Origin: Campylobacterota bacterium
Lineage (GTDB): Bacteria > Campylobacterota > Campylobacteria > Campylobacterales > Sulfurovaceae
DNA: 10,439 nt
Assembly: GCA_013153345.1 (NCBI GenBank)
Contig: JAADEQ010000129.1
Span: 1-10,439, forward strand
Direction of reading: 5' to 3'
Positions within the stretch are counted from its first letter, which is position 1. The number at the start of each line of letters is the position of its first letter. Both the position numbers and the translations under genes were made by a program. Below, piece by piece: positions 1-7,376 of this stretch. A model generated the notes under the pieces. That model ran no database searches and was not told the origin of the DNA. It worked only from the letters and a program-made list of their open reading frames with translations.

Positions 1-1979
1 AGATAGAAGGAACAGATATGAATGTAATTGCTGCTAATATGAATGATGAGATTCAAAAAGTAACTGGAAGAAAATATGGAATCCATCGTGGAAAACCACC
101 AGCAGCCTTAATTCATGGAAGTGGTAGAGAGTATTACTACTCCAAAGGGATACTCTCTTTAGTAGTAGAGGTTGGAACTAAAAATATTCCAGACTATATG
201 AAAGTTATGAGTGGAAGTATAAAAGAGAATATTGCCGCCCTAATTAAAACCTTCTCTGAAGTTATTAACTACTCCCCTTTAGCTCCTAGAAGAGTAGATA
301 ACTTTAGAGTATTTGATGTTGGGGCTCAAAGTGTAACGTTAAGTTGGGACTATGAGCTAAGAGAGGATATATATTTTGAGATATACCGCTCAACACTAGA
401 TAAAGATGCTTGTAATGAGAGAACATTGGTTGGAATTACCACTAAAAACTACTATATCGATGACCAACTCGAGAGCTCAACTAACTATAACTATACAATT
501 AGAGCCGTTAATAAAAAGAGTACCCTAAAATCCCCTTTTGCTCCAGTTGTAAAGGCTAGAACCAAATTGGATGATGATGAGTTTTTTAAATTTATATTTG
601 CATCTCAAAAAGAGACTGGGTATGTTGGAGAGTATACCCAAGAGAGAAATAGGAGCCACTTTGGAGTAAATTCTCTATTTGTAGGGGTTAATAAGAGCAA
701 AGGGGTTTGTGATGGAGTGGTTACATTTGATTTAAGCACCCTTCCAAAAAATGCTATTATAAAAAGAGCTAGGTTTTATATCTATCCAATGAATCGTGTA
801 GGGGCAAAGATTGAGAAGTTTGGAGAGTGGAGTCTATCGCTTCTTGAGCCAAATAGCTTTAGTGATATAAGTGATTTTAATCAAATTGATAAAGCCCCAG
901 CAAAAACTCTTATTGGCCAAGCTATAAAGTCTCAACATTTAACTCAAGGAATCTGGAACTTTTGGGATTTTTCTCAAAAGGAGTGTGAGCTACTTCAAGA
1001 GGAGATTAAGAATAAAAAAGCTGTTTTTCGTCTTGATGGACCTAAATATCTTCCTGATGGTGAAGATTCTCAGATGATGCAGTTTGATATTGGATATGGA
1101 AAGTTTGGGGGAGGAATCCACTATCGTCCAATGTTAGATATTGTATATACCCTTGAGCCTGAAGTGTTAGAGTTAAGGCCTCAAGAGCTCTCTACTATCT
1201 CTAAAGATAGAGTAAAAGAGAATATTTTAGAGAGTGGATTTGATAAAGATGGTGATAAAGTATATGGATATATGAGTTTTGATTTATCCAAGCTGCCAGA
1301 TTTTGAGACTACAATGATTACAGAGTGTGCTATTAAGATTAAGAGCAAAAATAGAATTAATAAAAAGAGCGATGTGAGGTTCTATTTAGAGCTTGTGGAG
1401 GTTGATGAGGTTGGAAGCTATGAGGATATTAAGCATCGTGAAAAGATTGAGTATATTGGATATGAGGTTGCCCAAAGCGACCTAAAGCCAAATGAGTATC
1501 AATTTTTTAAGTTTGATACTCTTTCTCGAAAAGTATTAGATATTTTGCACCAAAATAATAAGAGCCTAAAGCTTGTAATTAAACCAACAACTGCCCTTGG
1601 GGCAAAAAATCAAATTACGCAGTGGGATGAGGATGTAAAACTAATTGTCAAATATGTACCAAAGCGAAGAAAAGCCCTACAAAAGGTAAAAAATCTAAAA
1701 ATAACTAAAGAGAAGGGAATTATTAAACTAACTTGGGATAGAGTAGAAGATGAGAATCTTAAAGGGTATTATGTTGTAAGAAATAGATTTCATCCTCCAA
1801 AACACTTTTTAGATGGAGTAAAACTTTATGGAGGGAAAGATAACTTTACATATGATAAGTTTGGCTCTTTAGATATAGAAAAATATTATGCTGTCTTTGC
1901 TTATGATAATGTGCCAAACTTCTCTGAGCCAGCAATTATAAAATATGACCCTTTGGAGAGTTATGAGTCTAAGTGCTAA
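1..1979 (+). CDS. M14-type zinc carboxypeptidase with FN3 and DNRLRE modules (5' partial)
   Basis: The reading frame is open through the left edge (Ile-Glu-Gly-Thr-Asp precede the first Met at 18), so that Met is probably internal and the true start lies upstream. Residues below count from it. Residues 1-80 resemble the end of an M14 metallocarboxypeptidase domain: a GSGREYYY stretch (34-41), then GILSLVVEVG, where E51 fits the catalytic glutamate and the tyrosines fit the substrate-binding loop. The zinc ligands (HxxE and a later His) would lie outside the window. FN3-like modules follow at about 90-183 and 553-645. Between them are two DNRLRE-like beta-domains (about 185-380 and 390-547), each with an FDLSxLP motif (237-243 and 421-427), suggesting internal duplication. 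FN3 and DNRLRE modules are typical of extracellular enzymes, so a secreted or surface peptidase is likely. No signal peptide can be seen because the N-terminus is missing. The M14 assignment is moderately sure; the modular C-terminus is surer. Confidence 0.72.
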   Translation, partial: IEGTDMNVIAANMNDEIQKVTGRKYGIHRGKPPAALIHGSGREYYYSKGILSLVVEVGTKNIPDYMKVMSGSIKENIAALIKTFSEVINYSPLAPRRVDNFRVFDVGAQSVTLSWDYELREDIYFEIYRSTLDKDACNERTLVGITTKNYYIDDQLESSTNYNYTIRAVNKKSTLKSPFAPVVKARTKLDDDEFFKFIFASQKETGYVGEYTQERNRSHFGVNSLFVGVNKSKGVCDGVVTFDLSTLPKNAIIKRARFYIYPMNRVGAKIEKFGEWSLSLLEPNSFSDISDFNQIDKAPAKTLIGQAIKSQHLTQGIWNFWDFSQKECELLQEEIKNKKAVFRLDGPKYLPDGEDSQMMQFDIGYGKFGGGIHYRPMLDIVYTLEPEVLELRPQELSTISKDRVKENILESGFDKDGDKVYGYMSFDLSKLPDFETTMITECAIKIKSKNRINKKSDVRFYLELVEVDEVGSYEDIKHREKIEYIGYEVAQSDLKPNEYQFFKFDTLSRKVLDILHQNNKSLKLVIKPTTALGAKNQITQWDEDVKLIVKYVPKRRKALQKVKNLKITKEKGIIKLTWDRVEDENLKGYYVVRNRFHPPKHFLDGVKLYGGKDNFTYDKFGSLDIEKYYAVFAYDNVPNFSEPAIIKYDPLESYESKC

Positions 1980-1995
1980 AAAGTAGCTCTTTTTA
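1977..1995 (+). terminator. Weak hairpin after the peptidase gene
   Basis: TAAAAAG (1977-1983) pairs with CTTTTTA (1989-1995) around a TAGCT loop. The stem includes the stop codon. A T-rich tract follows at about 2005-2032. The stem has one G-C pair and the T-run does not follow directly, so this is a weak candidate intrinsic terminator, plausible because a new promoter follows. Confidence 0.3.
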
Positions 1996-2024
1996 AGGTA
2001 GCTTCTCTATTTTTCTTTTTTATA

Positions 2025-2070
2025 TTTTCTTCCCCTCTCCCTTTGGCTTTAAAAGTGTTATAATATATTA
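2025..2070 (+). promoter_or_regulatory. Promoter of the PEP synthase gene
   Basis: A perfect TATAAT -10 box lies at 2059-2064, 27 nt before the start codon at 2092. No good -35 hexamer sits at the right distance, but the upstream region is T-rich, as in epsilonproteobacterial sigma-70 promoters, which often lack a conserved -35. A ribosome binding site, AAGGA (2081-2085), stands 6 nt before the ATG, so the 5' leader would be only about 20 nt, leaving no room for a riboswitch. Confidence 0.6.
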
Positions 2071-2091
2071 CTTTAGCTCAAAGGATAAGAG

Positions 2092-4488
2092 ATGAAGTTT
2101 ATTAGATTTTTTAAAGAGATTAGAAATAGTGATGTTGCGTTAGTTGGGGGAAAGAATGCCTCTTTAGGGGAGATGTATCAAAAGCTAACACCTCTTGGAA
2201 TTAGGGTGCCAAATGGATTTGCCATAACTGCAAAAGGATATTTTTATCTTTTAGAAAAAGGTGGGATAAAGAGCAAGATTAAAGAGCTTTTAAAAGATAT
2301 TGATACAATTGATATTGGAGTACTTGATAGCAAAAGTCGCCAAATTAGAGAGCTAATATTCTCAACTCCACTTCCAAAAGATTTGCAAGAAGAGATTTTG
2401 GATGCATATAAAAGATTAAGCAGTGAGTATGGTGTAGATGAGGTTGATGTTGCAGTAAGAAGTAGTGCAACTGCAGAAGATTTGCCAGATGCATCATTTG
2501 CAGGGCAGCAAGATACATATTTAAATATTCAAGGGGCAAGCTCTTTAATTCATCATATAAAGTTATGTTTTGCTTCACTTTTTACAACCAGAGCAATTAG
2601 CTATCGCCAAAGCAGAGGCTTTAGCCATTTTGATGTTGGGCTAAGCGTTTGTATTCAAAAGATGGTAAGAAGCGATAAGGCAAGTAGCGGGGTTATGTTT
2701 AGCATTGATACAGAGAGTGGCTTTGAGGATGTTGTTTTAATTACCTCTTCTTGGGGGCTTGGAGAAAACGTTGTTGGAGGGGTTGTTAATCCAGATGAGT
2801 TTTATGTATATAAGCCAACGCTAAAAAAAGGCTTTAAGCCAATTATTAAAAGAGAGCTTGGCTCAAAAGAGCTAAAGCTAATCTATTCAAATAATCCAAA
2901 TGAATCAACAATTAATATTAAAACAACTCCAAAAGAGCAAAAAAGCTTTAGCTTAAGTGATGAAGAGGTTTTAGAGCTTGCAAACCAAGCAATTATAATT
3001 GAGCAACACTACTCAAAAGAGGCAAAAAGATACCAGCCAATGGATATTGAGTGGGCAAAAGATGGAATAGATAAAAAGCTTTATATTGTTCAAGCAAGGC
3101 CAGAGACGGTTCAGAGCCAAAAAAAAGATATTGAGTTTGAAAGATATATAATTGATGCTAAAGGGCATAAGGTTTTAACCCAGGGCATTGCAATAGGCTC
3201 AAAGGTTGGAATTGGAAAGGTTAGAAAGATTGAATCGCTTGATGCAATTGGTGAGTTTAAAAAAGGGGAGGTGTTAGTTACTGATATTACTGATCCAGAT
3301 TGGGAGCCTGCAATGAAGATTGCAAGCGCAGTTGTTACAAATAGAGGTGGAAAGACTTGCCACGCGGCAATTGTTGCAAGAGAGATTGGAGTGCCTGCAA
3401 TTGTTGGGTGTGGTAATGCAACCAAGGTGCTTGAGAGTGGGATGGAGGTTAGTGTTGATTGCTCAAGTGGAGAGATTGGCAAGGTTTATGAGGGAAGGGT
3501 TGAGGTTAAGGTAGAGAAAATTAAAAGCGATAATAAAAAGTTAAATACAAAAATATATGTAAATATTGGAAATCCATCAAGAGCCTTTTTAGTTAGCAAG
3601 CTTCCTGTTGATGGTGTTGGGCTTGCAAGAATGGAGTTTATTATAAATAACTATATAAAAGTGCATCCATTAGCTCTTAGAGACTTTTATTACAATAAAG
3701 AGGTGGATGAAAAAGAGAAAATTGAGCAAATAATTAGCGGATATAAGGATGCAAAAGATTTTTTTATTAAAAAAATTAGTGAGGGTGTTGGAATGATTGC
3801 AGCAGCTTTCTATCCGCGCCCTGTTATTGTTAGGACAAGCGATTTTAAATCAAATGAGTATAGAAAGATGGTTGGTGGGGCAAAATATGAGCCAATTGAA
3901 GAGAATCCAATGCTTGGCTTTAGGGGTGCAAGTAGATACTATAGCGATATTTATAAAGAGGCTTTTGCTTGGGAGTGTGAGGCGCTAAGAGATGTAAGAG
4001 AGGCTATGGGGCTAACAAATCTAAAATTGATGGTTCCATTTGTTAGAACTCCAAAAGAGGGCAAAAAAGTTTTAAAATTAATGAGAGAAAATGGGCTAAT
4101 TCAAGGAGAAAACGAGCTTGAGATTTATATGATGTGTGAGATTCCATCAAATGTGATTTTAGCAAAAGAGTTTTTAAAAGATTTTGATGGATATAGCATT
4201 GGCTCAAACGATTTAACCCAACTTACGCTTGGAGTTGATAGAGATAGCAGCTTAGTTAGCCATATTTTTGATGAGAGAGATAAGGCGCTAAAGAAGCAGT
4301 TTAAAAAGGTTATAAAGATTTGTAAAAAGAGAAATAAATATATTGGAATTTGTGGGCAAGCGCCATCTGATTATCCAGAGGTTGCTAAGTTTTTAGTTAA
4401 AAAAGGAATTGATTCACTCTCGCTAAATAGCGATTCGATTTTAAAAATAAGAGAAATTGTTGCAAAGATTGAGAAGAGGAAAAAATAA
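2092..4488 (+). CDS. ppsA: Phosphoenolpyruvate synthase (pyruvate, water dikinase)
   Basis: Cytoplasmic enzyme (EC 2.7.9.2) making PEP, AMP and phosphate from pyruvate, ATP and water. It feeds gluconeogenesis and, in autotrophs using the reductive TCA cycle, carries pyruvate into sugar synthesis. The 798-residue length matches the family. Domains in order: an N-terminal ATP-grasp-type nucleotide-binding domain (about 15-345), with [12 protein letters not shown] (17-28) and [19 protein letters not shown] (122-140); the swivelling phosphohistidine domain (about 360-470), with GGKTCHAAI (419-427), H424 being the phosphorylated histidine; and the C-terminal PEP/pyruvate TIM barrel (about 490-790), with GVGLARMEF (508-516), [12 protein letters not shown] (605-616), SIGSNDLTQ (702-710) and GICGQAPSD (752-760), C754 being the catalytic cysteine. 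All key residues are present and the gene looks intact. It has its own promoter and good RBS. It ends 3 nt from a convergent operon, so it is probably monocistronic. Confidence 0.97.
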   Translation: MKFIRFFKEIRNSDVALVGGKNASLGEMYQKLTPLGIRVPNGFAITAKGYFYLLEKGGIKSKIKELLKDIDTIDIGVLDSKSRQIRELIFSTPLPKDLQEEILDAYKRLSSEYGVDEVDVAVRSSATAEDLPDASFAGQQDTYLNIQGASSLIHHIKLCFASLFTTRAISYRQSRGFSHFDVGLSVCIQKMVRSDKASSGVMFSIDTESGFEDVVLITSSWGLGENVVGGVVNPDEFYVYKPTLKKGFKPIIKRELGSKELKLIYSNNPNESTINIKTTPKEQKSFSLSDEEVLELANQAIIIEQHYSKEAKRYQPMDIEWAKDGIDKKLYIVQARPETVQSQKKDIEFERYIIDAKGHKVLTQGIAIGSKVGIGKVRKIESLDAIGEFKKGEVLVTDITDPDWEPAMKIASAVVTNRGGKTCHAAIVAREIGVPAIVGCGNATKVLESGMEVSVDCSSGEIGKVYEGRVEVKVEKIKSDNKKLNTKIYVNIGNPSRAFLVSKLPVDGVGLARMEFIINNYIKVHPLALRDFYYNKEVDEKEKIEQIISGYKDAKDFFIKKISEGVGMIAAAFYPRPVIVRTSDFKSNEYRKMVGGAKYEPIEENPMLGFRGASRYYSDIYKEAFAWECEALRDVREAMGLTNLKLMVPFVRTPKEGKKVLKLMRENGLIQGENELEIYMMCEIPSNVILAKEFLKDFDGYSIGSNDLTQLTLGVDRDSSLVSHIFDERDKALKKQFKKVIKICKKRNKYIGICGQAPSDYPEVAKFLVKKGIDSLSLNSDSILKIREIVAKIEKRKK

Positions 4489-4501
4489 AAACTATTTTAT
4501 T
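4484..4501 (-). terminator. A/T-only hairpin between the convergent genes
   Basis: AATAAAA (4484-4490) pairs perfectly with TTTTATT (4495-4501) over a 4-nt loop. It covers the stop codons of both convergent genes. Read leftwards (minus strand), the stem runs on into further T residues (4483-4480), resembling a weak intrinsic terminator for the operon. In the plus direction no T-run follows, so its effect on the PEP synthase transcript is doubtful. The stem has no G-C pair. Confidence 0.3.
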
Positions 4502-5262
4502 AAAGGAGTAAATTTAGAAGAGGTATTGCTTCTATTTTTCTCTTTAGCCTCAACCTCACAGCAATTAAGCAGAGATTTATCTGGATTTTTTAAAAAGTCA
4601 TATCCTCTATATATGGTATAAAATCCATATAAAATTACAATAATTGCAGCAAGATTCATCATTGTTTTTCTAAAGTTTGTCTCTTTAAAAAAGCTGGTAA
4701 ATACTCCAAGGCTAAATAGCGCTGGAATTGTGCTAAGGCCAAAAATTAGCATTACAACTGCTCCCCAAAAAGGACTTCCAGTACTTGCAGCACTTACTGC
4801 AAAAAAGTAAACTAAGCCACATGGCAAAAGCCCATTTAAAAGGCCTAAAATATAAAAACTACTTAGACTTTTTGAGTTTAGCACATTTTTAAAGCTTGCT
4901 TGATACCAAGAGGATTTAAAAAATGAGTGCTCAAGCATTGTTAAAAACTTAACCTGCCCAATTAAAGAGAGCCCTGCTAAAATCATAAAGACTCCTGCAA
5001 TTATTGTTAACGTAGCAATTGCAATATTATTAAACGATACAACTCCTCCAATTGCTCCAAAAATTGCTCCTAAAATTACATATGTTGTTACTCTTCCAAG
5101 ATTATATGCAAGGTGAGCCAAAAGCTGTTTAGCTCTTTTTTCCTTCTCATCAATTTTTGAGCTTGAATATGCAATTACAATTCCTCCACACATCCCAATG
5201 CAGTGTCCAAAACCTCCAATAAATGCAATTGCAATTAGTGATAATATATCAATTGTCTCCAT
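4492..5262 (-). CDS. UreH/TauE-SafE-like (DsbD_2-type) membrane protein
   Basis: Inner-membrane protein of 256 residues with about six hydrophobic segments (roughly 4-32, 57-78, 80-103, 135-158, 164-190 and 200-220). The hallmark motifs of the sulfite exporter TauE/SafE-like 'cytochrome c biogenesis transmembrane region' group are present: GHCIGMCGG (19-27) in the first helix and GLLPCGLVY (144-152) in the fourth. Members occur beside copper-handling and cytochrome oxidase assembly genes and are thought to move metal or reducing power across the membrane; the substrate here is unknown. A short polar tail after the last helix carries a vicinal cysteine pair (C234-C235). The start overlaps the upstream stop by one base (TAATG), with GGGA a few bases before it, so translation is probably coupled. 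This is the last gene of the operon. Family assignment is good, but the exact activity cannot be read from the sequence. Confidence 0.85.
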   Translation of the reverse strand: METIDILSLIAIAFIGGFGHCIGMCGGIVIAYSSSKIDEKEKRAKQLLAHLAYNLGRVTTYVILGAIFGAIGGVVSFNNIAIATLTIIAGVFMILAGLSLIGQVKFLTMLEHSFFKSSWYQASFKNVLNSKSLSSFYILGLLNGLLPCGLVYFFAVSAASTGSPFWGAVVMLIFGLSTIPALFSLGVFTSFFKETNFRKTMMNLAAIIVILYGFYTIYRGYDFLKNPDKSLLNCCEVEAKEKNRSNTSSKFTPLIK

Positions 5263-5765
5263 TAAATTCCCAGTAGTTTTTTTCTAATTTTTGGATTTGT
5301 TAAATTCTCGCCTCTATACATTCTTAGTTTCATCTCCTCAAATGAGATTGTATTATTTATATCTTTTTCTCTTGCGCCAAATCCATAATGCATTGGGGTG
5401 TGATCAGTTACGCCATATCTTGCCTTTTTTGCATCAATCCATCTATTGGTATCAAGCGTATATACCCACATTTTTGCTTTATCTTTAAAAGGTTTATTCT
5501 TTAGCCAAAGCACCATACATCCAACATCATCAAAAAACCAAGTTCTCCCATCTGGAGCTACAACTTGAGCTGAGTTTCTTAGCTCTTTTATAACCATTGC
5601 ACATTGAGGGTCATTGGTCTTATTTAGCTTTATAGAAAGAGGTTTTTGCTCCTTATTTCCTGTTACAACAACAATTGGTTTTTCCTCTTTTGCTAAAGAG
5701 ATAAAAATTCCTGCAATTATTGCAACTAGTGTAATTGAGACTAAAATTGGCAAAAGCTTTTTCAT
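5262..5765 (-). CDS. Membrane-anchored short NosL-like protein
   Basis: Protein of 167 residues with an N-terminal hydrophobic helix (about 4-24) and no lipobox cysteine, so probably an uncleaved anchor with the rest in the periplasm. The core resembles NosL: DPQCAMVIKE (52-61) carries the Cys-x-Met pair (C55, M57) used for Cu(I) in that family, and WFFDDVGCMVLWL (76-88) matches the NosL FDD-x-GCM region. A conserved-looking W-x-DAKKARYG (109-118) and a His-Met-rich DHTPMHYGFGA (121-131) follow. It lacks the first cysteine of the MCGM/CPxCGM motif seen in full NosL proteins. Its start overlaps the upstream stop as ATGA, with GGAG 7 nt before the ATG, and its stop overlaps the next gene by one base. 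A copper-binding or copper-relay role is inferred from the motif and from the two larger NosL relatives in the same operon; it has not been shown. Confidence 0.72.
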   Translation of the reverse strand: MKKLLPILVSITLVAIIAGIFISLAKEEKPIVVVTGNKEQKPLSIKLNKTNDPQCAMVIKELRNSAQVVAPDGRTWFFDDVGCMVLWLKNKPFKDKAKMWVYTLDTNRWIDAKKARYGVTDHTPMHYGFGAREKDINNTISFEEMKLRMYRGENLTNPKIRKKLLGI

Positions 5766-6727
5766 AAAAAGACTCCATTTTTAAAGTAATAGATGGCTAC
5801 ATATAAAGTAGATATTATCACAAATAGAGTTATGAGAAGCTGTGCAAAAGAAGATAGTTTTATATCTTTTTTTAAAAATAGAGCAATTAAGGAGTTAATT
5901 AGCATTAAAAATGCCCCTAAAAAGAGAGTTCCCCACAATAAATAGCCAATATAGTAATACTCTTTTGCAAACATACAAAATGGGCATTTATGGGTTGGCA
6001 ACTCATATATATAGGTTCCAAAAAAGTAAACCACACTATAATAGCTTATATATAAAAAAAGAGCTGTTGCAATTAGATTAATTATATATTGCCTAAAAAA
6101 AAGCGAAAAAATGGTTACAAAATATAAAGAGTAGAACAGAATTAAAAGAGTCTTTATATCAAGCCCAAAAGGAAGTGGATTTGCCCCTTCAAGTTGCCCA
6201 TATAAGGTGCTACAACAACTAACAGGCCTATTTGTATCAATATTTAAAAAGTATAAAAAATCAAGAGTCAGCTCAATAGTTAAAAAGAGAAAAACTACTA
6301 AAAAAAGAGCCATCTTTAACTTAAAATATGGGTAGTTTTTTGCCTCTAAATCAAGATAGTTTATAAAAATCCAAAGAAGCAAGCCAAATATAATAAAAAG
6401 CTTTATTGCAAGAAGAGTTAAACCATAACTATTTGCACTAATTACTCCAGCAGCACACATCGCTCCTGGCACTTGAAGAGATAGAGCATCAATTGTAAAG
6501 ATAAAATAAAATATTAAGCCAACTTTTGCAAGAAATATAAAAGTAATTAAAGTAACAATTAAATATGCAATCTCTTCAAGGCGAAATTGAAGCTCACTAA
6601 AGCTACTAAAATCCCACTTTTTTAGAAGATAGATTGCAACTAAAAATCCAATAAGAGATAGAGTATATAAAATGCCCTCACTTAGCAAATAGACTATTAC
6701 TTTTGAGTTTAATAAAATCTCACTCAT
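5762..6727 (-). CDS. Polytopic membrane protein with CPFC and CC motifs, function unknown
   Basis: Highly hydrophobic protein of 321 residues with about eight membrane helices (roughly 8-36, 53-81, 99-126, 138-162, 190-211, 215-237, 258-286 and 293-316). I do not recognise a named family. Cysteines are confined to three spots: PGAMCAAG (C91), VSCCSTLYG (C171, C172) and THKCPFCMFAKEY (H246, C248, C251). All three fall in or near predicted loops, which suggests thiol redox chemistry or soft-metal binding on one face of the membrane, somewhat as in VKOR- or DsbB-like enzymes, though the fold looks larger. I chose the ATG at 6727 because GGAAGAG lies just upstream and the overlap with the ATPase stop is 8 nt. 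An in-frame ATG at 6739 (four residues longer) is possible but its GAAG touches the start codon. Its stop overlaps the next start as ATGA. Confidence 0.8.
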   Translation of the reverse strand: MSEILLNSKVIVYLLSEGILYTLSLIGFLVAIYLLKKWDFSSFSELQFRLEEIAYLIVTLITFIFLAKVGLIFYFIFTIDALSLQVPGAMCAAGVISANSYGLTLLAIKLFIIFGLLLWIFINYLDLEAKNYPYFKLKMALFLVVFLFLTIELTLDFLYFLNIDTNRPVSCCSTLYGQLEGANPLPFGLDIKTLLILFYSLYFVTIFSLFFRQYIINLIATALFLYISYYSVVYFFGTYIYELPTHKCPFCMFAKEYYYIGYLLWGTLFLGAFLMLINSLIALFLKKDIKLSSFAQLLITLFVIISTLYVAIYYFKNGVFL

Positions 6728-7376
6728 AAACTCTTCCATCTTCTAATTTAATTGTTTTAAACTCAACCTCTAACTTATCAAAAATTGGGTCGTGAGTTGC
6801 AATAATAATTGTTTTATTTAAATTTTTTAGCTTTTTTACTAAATCTAAAAAGAGTAGTGAGTTATTCTTATCTAAATTTGCAGTTGGCTCATCAAAAAGA
6901 AGATATTTTGGGCTATTAATAATTGCTCTGGCAATTGCAACGCGTTGCTGCTCTCCTCCAGATAGATTTGCTACAATCTCTTTAGCTTTATGTTCAATAT
7001 TTGCTACCTTTAGGGCATTAAGCGCCTTTTTTTGCGCCTTTTGTAGTGATTTTTCATACGGAATTAGAGGCGCTAAAATATTATCAAGAGGTGTTAAGTT
7101 TTTTATTAGATTAAAATTTTGAAATACAAATCCAATATTTTTAAATCTAAAGCGGCTAAGGTGTAAATCTGGAAGTTTTGAGATTGGCTCATTATCAATT
7201 AAGATAACTCCTGAAGTTGGCTTATCAAATCCTGCAATTAAAGAAAGAAGTGTGCTTTTTCCACTTCCGCTAACTCCTTTTAAAATTACTACTTCATTAT
7301 CATTAATCTCTAAGTTAATACTCTTTAGCGCCTCAAAATCTTTAAACTTTTTATATAGATTTTTAATTTTTATCAT
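6720..7376 (-). CDS. ABC transporter ATP-binding protein (LolD/MacB type)
   Basis: Cytoplasmic ATPase of 218 residues, the usual length for a stand-alone LolD/MacB-like subunit. Motifs are complete: Walker A GVSGSGKS (34-41), Q-loop glutamine Q86 in FVFQNFNLI, signature LSGGEQQRVAIARA (138-151), Walker B YLLFDEP (158-164), D-loop ANLD (166-169) and switch histidine H195. The LSGGEQQRVAIARA string is typical of the MacB/LolD/FtsE-like group, whose members use ATP to drive mechanical work on periplasmic or membrane substrates rather than classical import. It is translationally coupled to the permease upstream (ATGA overlap, AGAGG before the start), so the two form one transporter. It does not look like NosF, whose partner NosY is a different type of permease. 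Confidence 0.93.
   Translation of the reverse strand: MIKIKNLYKKFKDFEALKSINLEINDNEVVILKGVSGSGKSTLLSLIAGFDKPTSGVILIDNEPISKLPDLHLSRFRFKNIGFVFQNFNLIKNLTPLDNILAPLIPYEKSLQKAQKKALNALKVANIEHKAKEIVANLSGGEQQRVAIARAIINSPKYLLFDEPTANLDKNNSLLFLDLVKKLKNLNKTIIIATHDPIFDKLEVEFKTIKLEDGRVYE

Noticed and set aside
18..20. ATG at 18 as the true start of the first gene
   Set aside because: The frame is open to the left edge, the residues before it fit the same domain, and the M14 domain would be cut in its middle; there is also no convincing operon start here.
2345..4000. Open frames of 60-125 codons inside the PEP synthase gene, on both strands
   Set aside because: They lie wholly within a fully conserved enzyme gene, have low-complexity translations and no RBS; they are shadows of its codon bias.
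4492..5262. Frequent CAATTG/GCAATT words as a possible repeat or site family
   Set aside because: They follow from strings of Ile (ATT) and Ala (GCA) codons in membrane helices read on the minus strand, with no regular spacing.
5291..5488. Plus-strand 65-codon frame opposite the short NosL-like gene
   Set aside because: It is entirely antisense to a gene with recognisable motifs and lacks an RBS or promoter.
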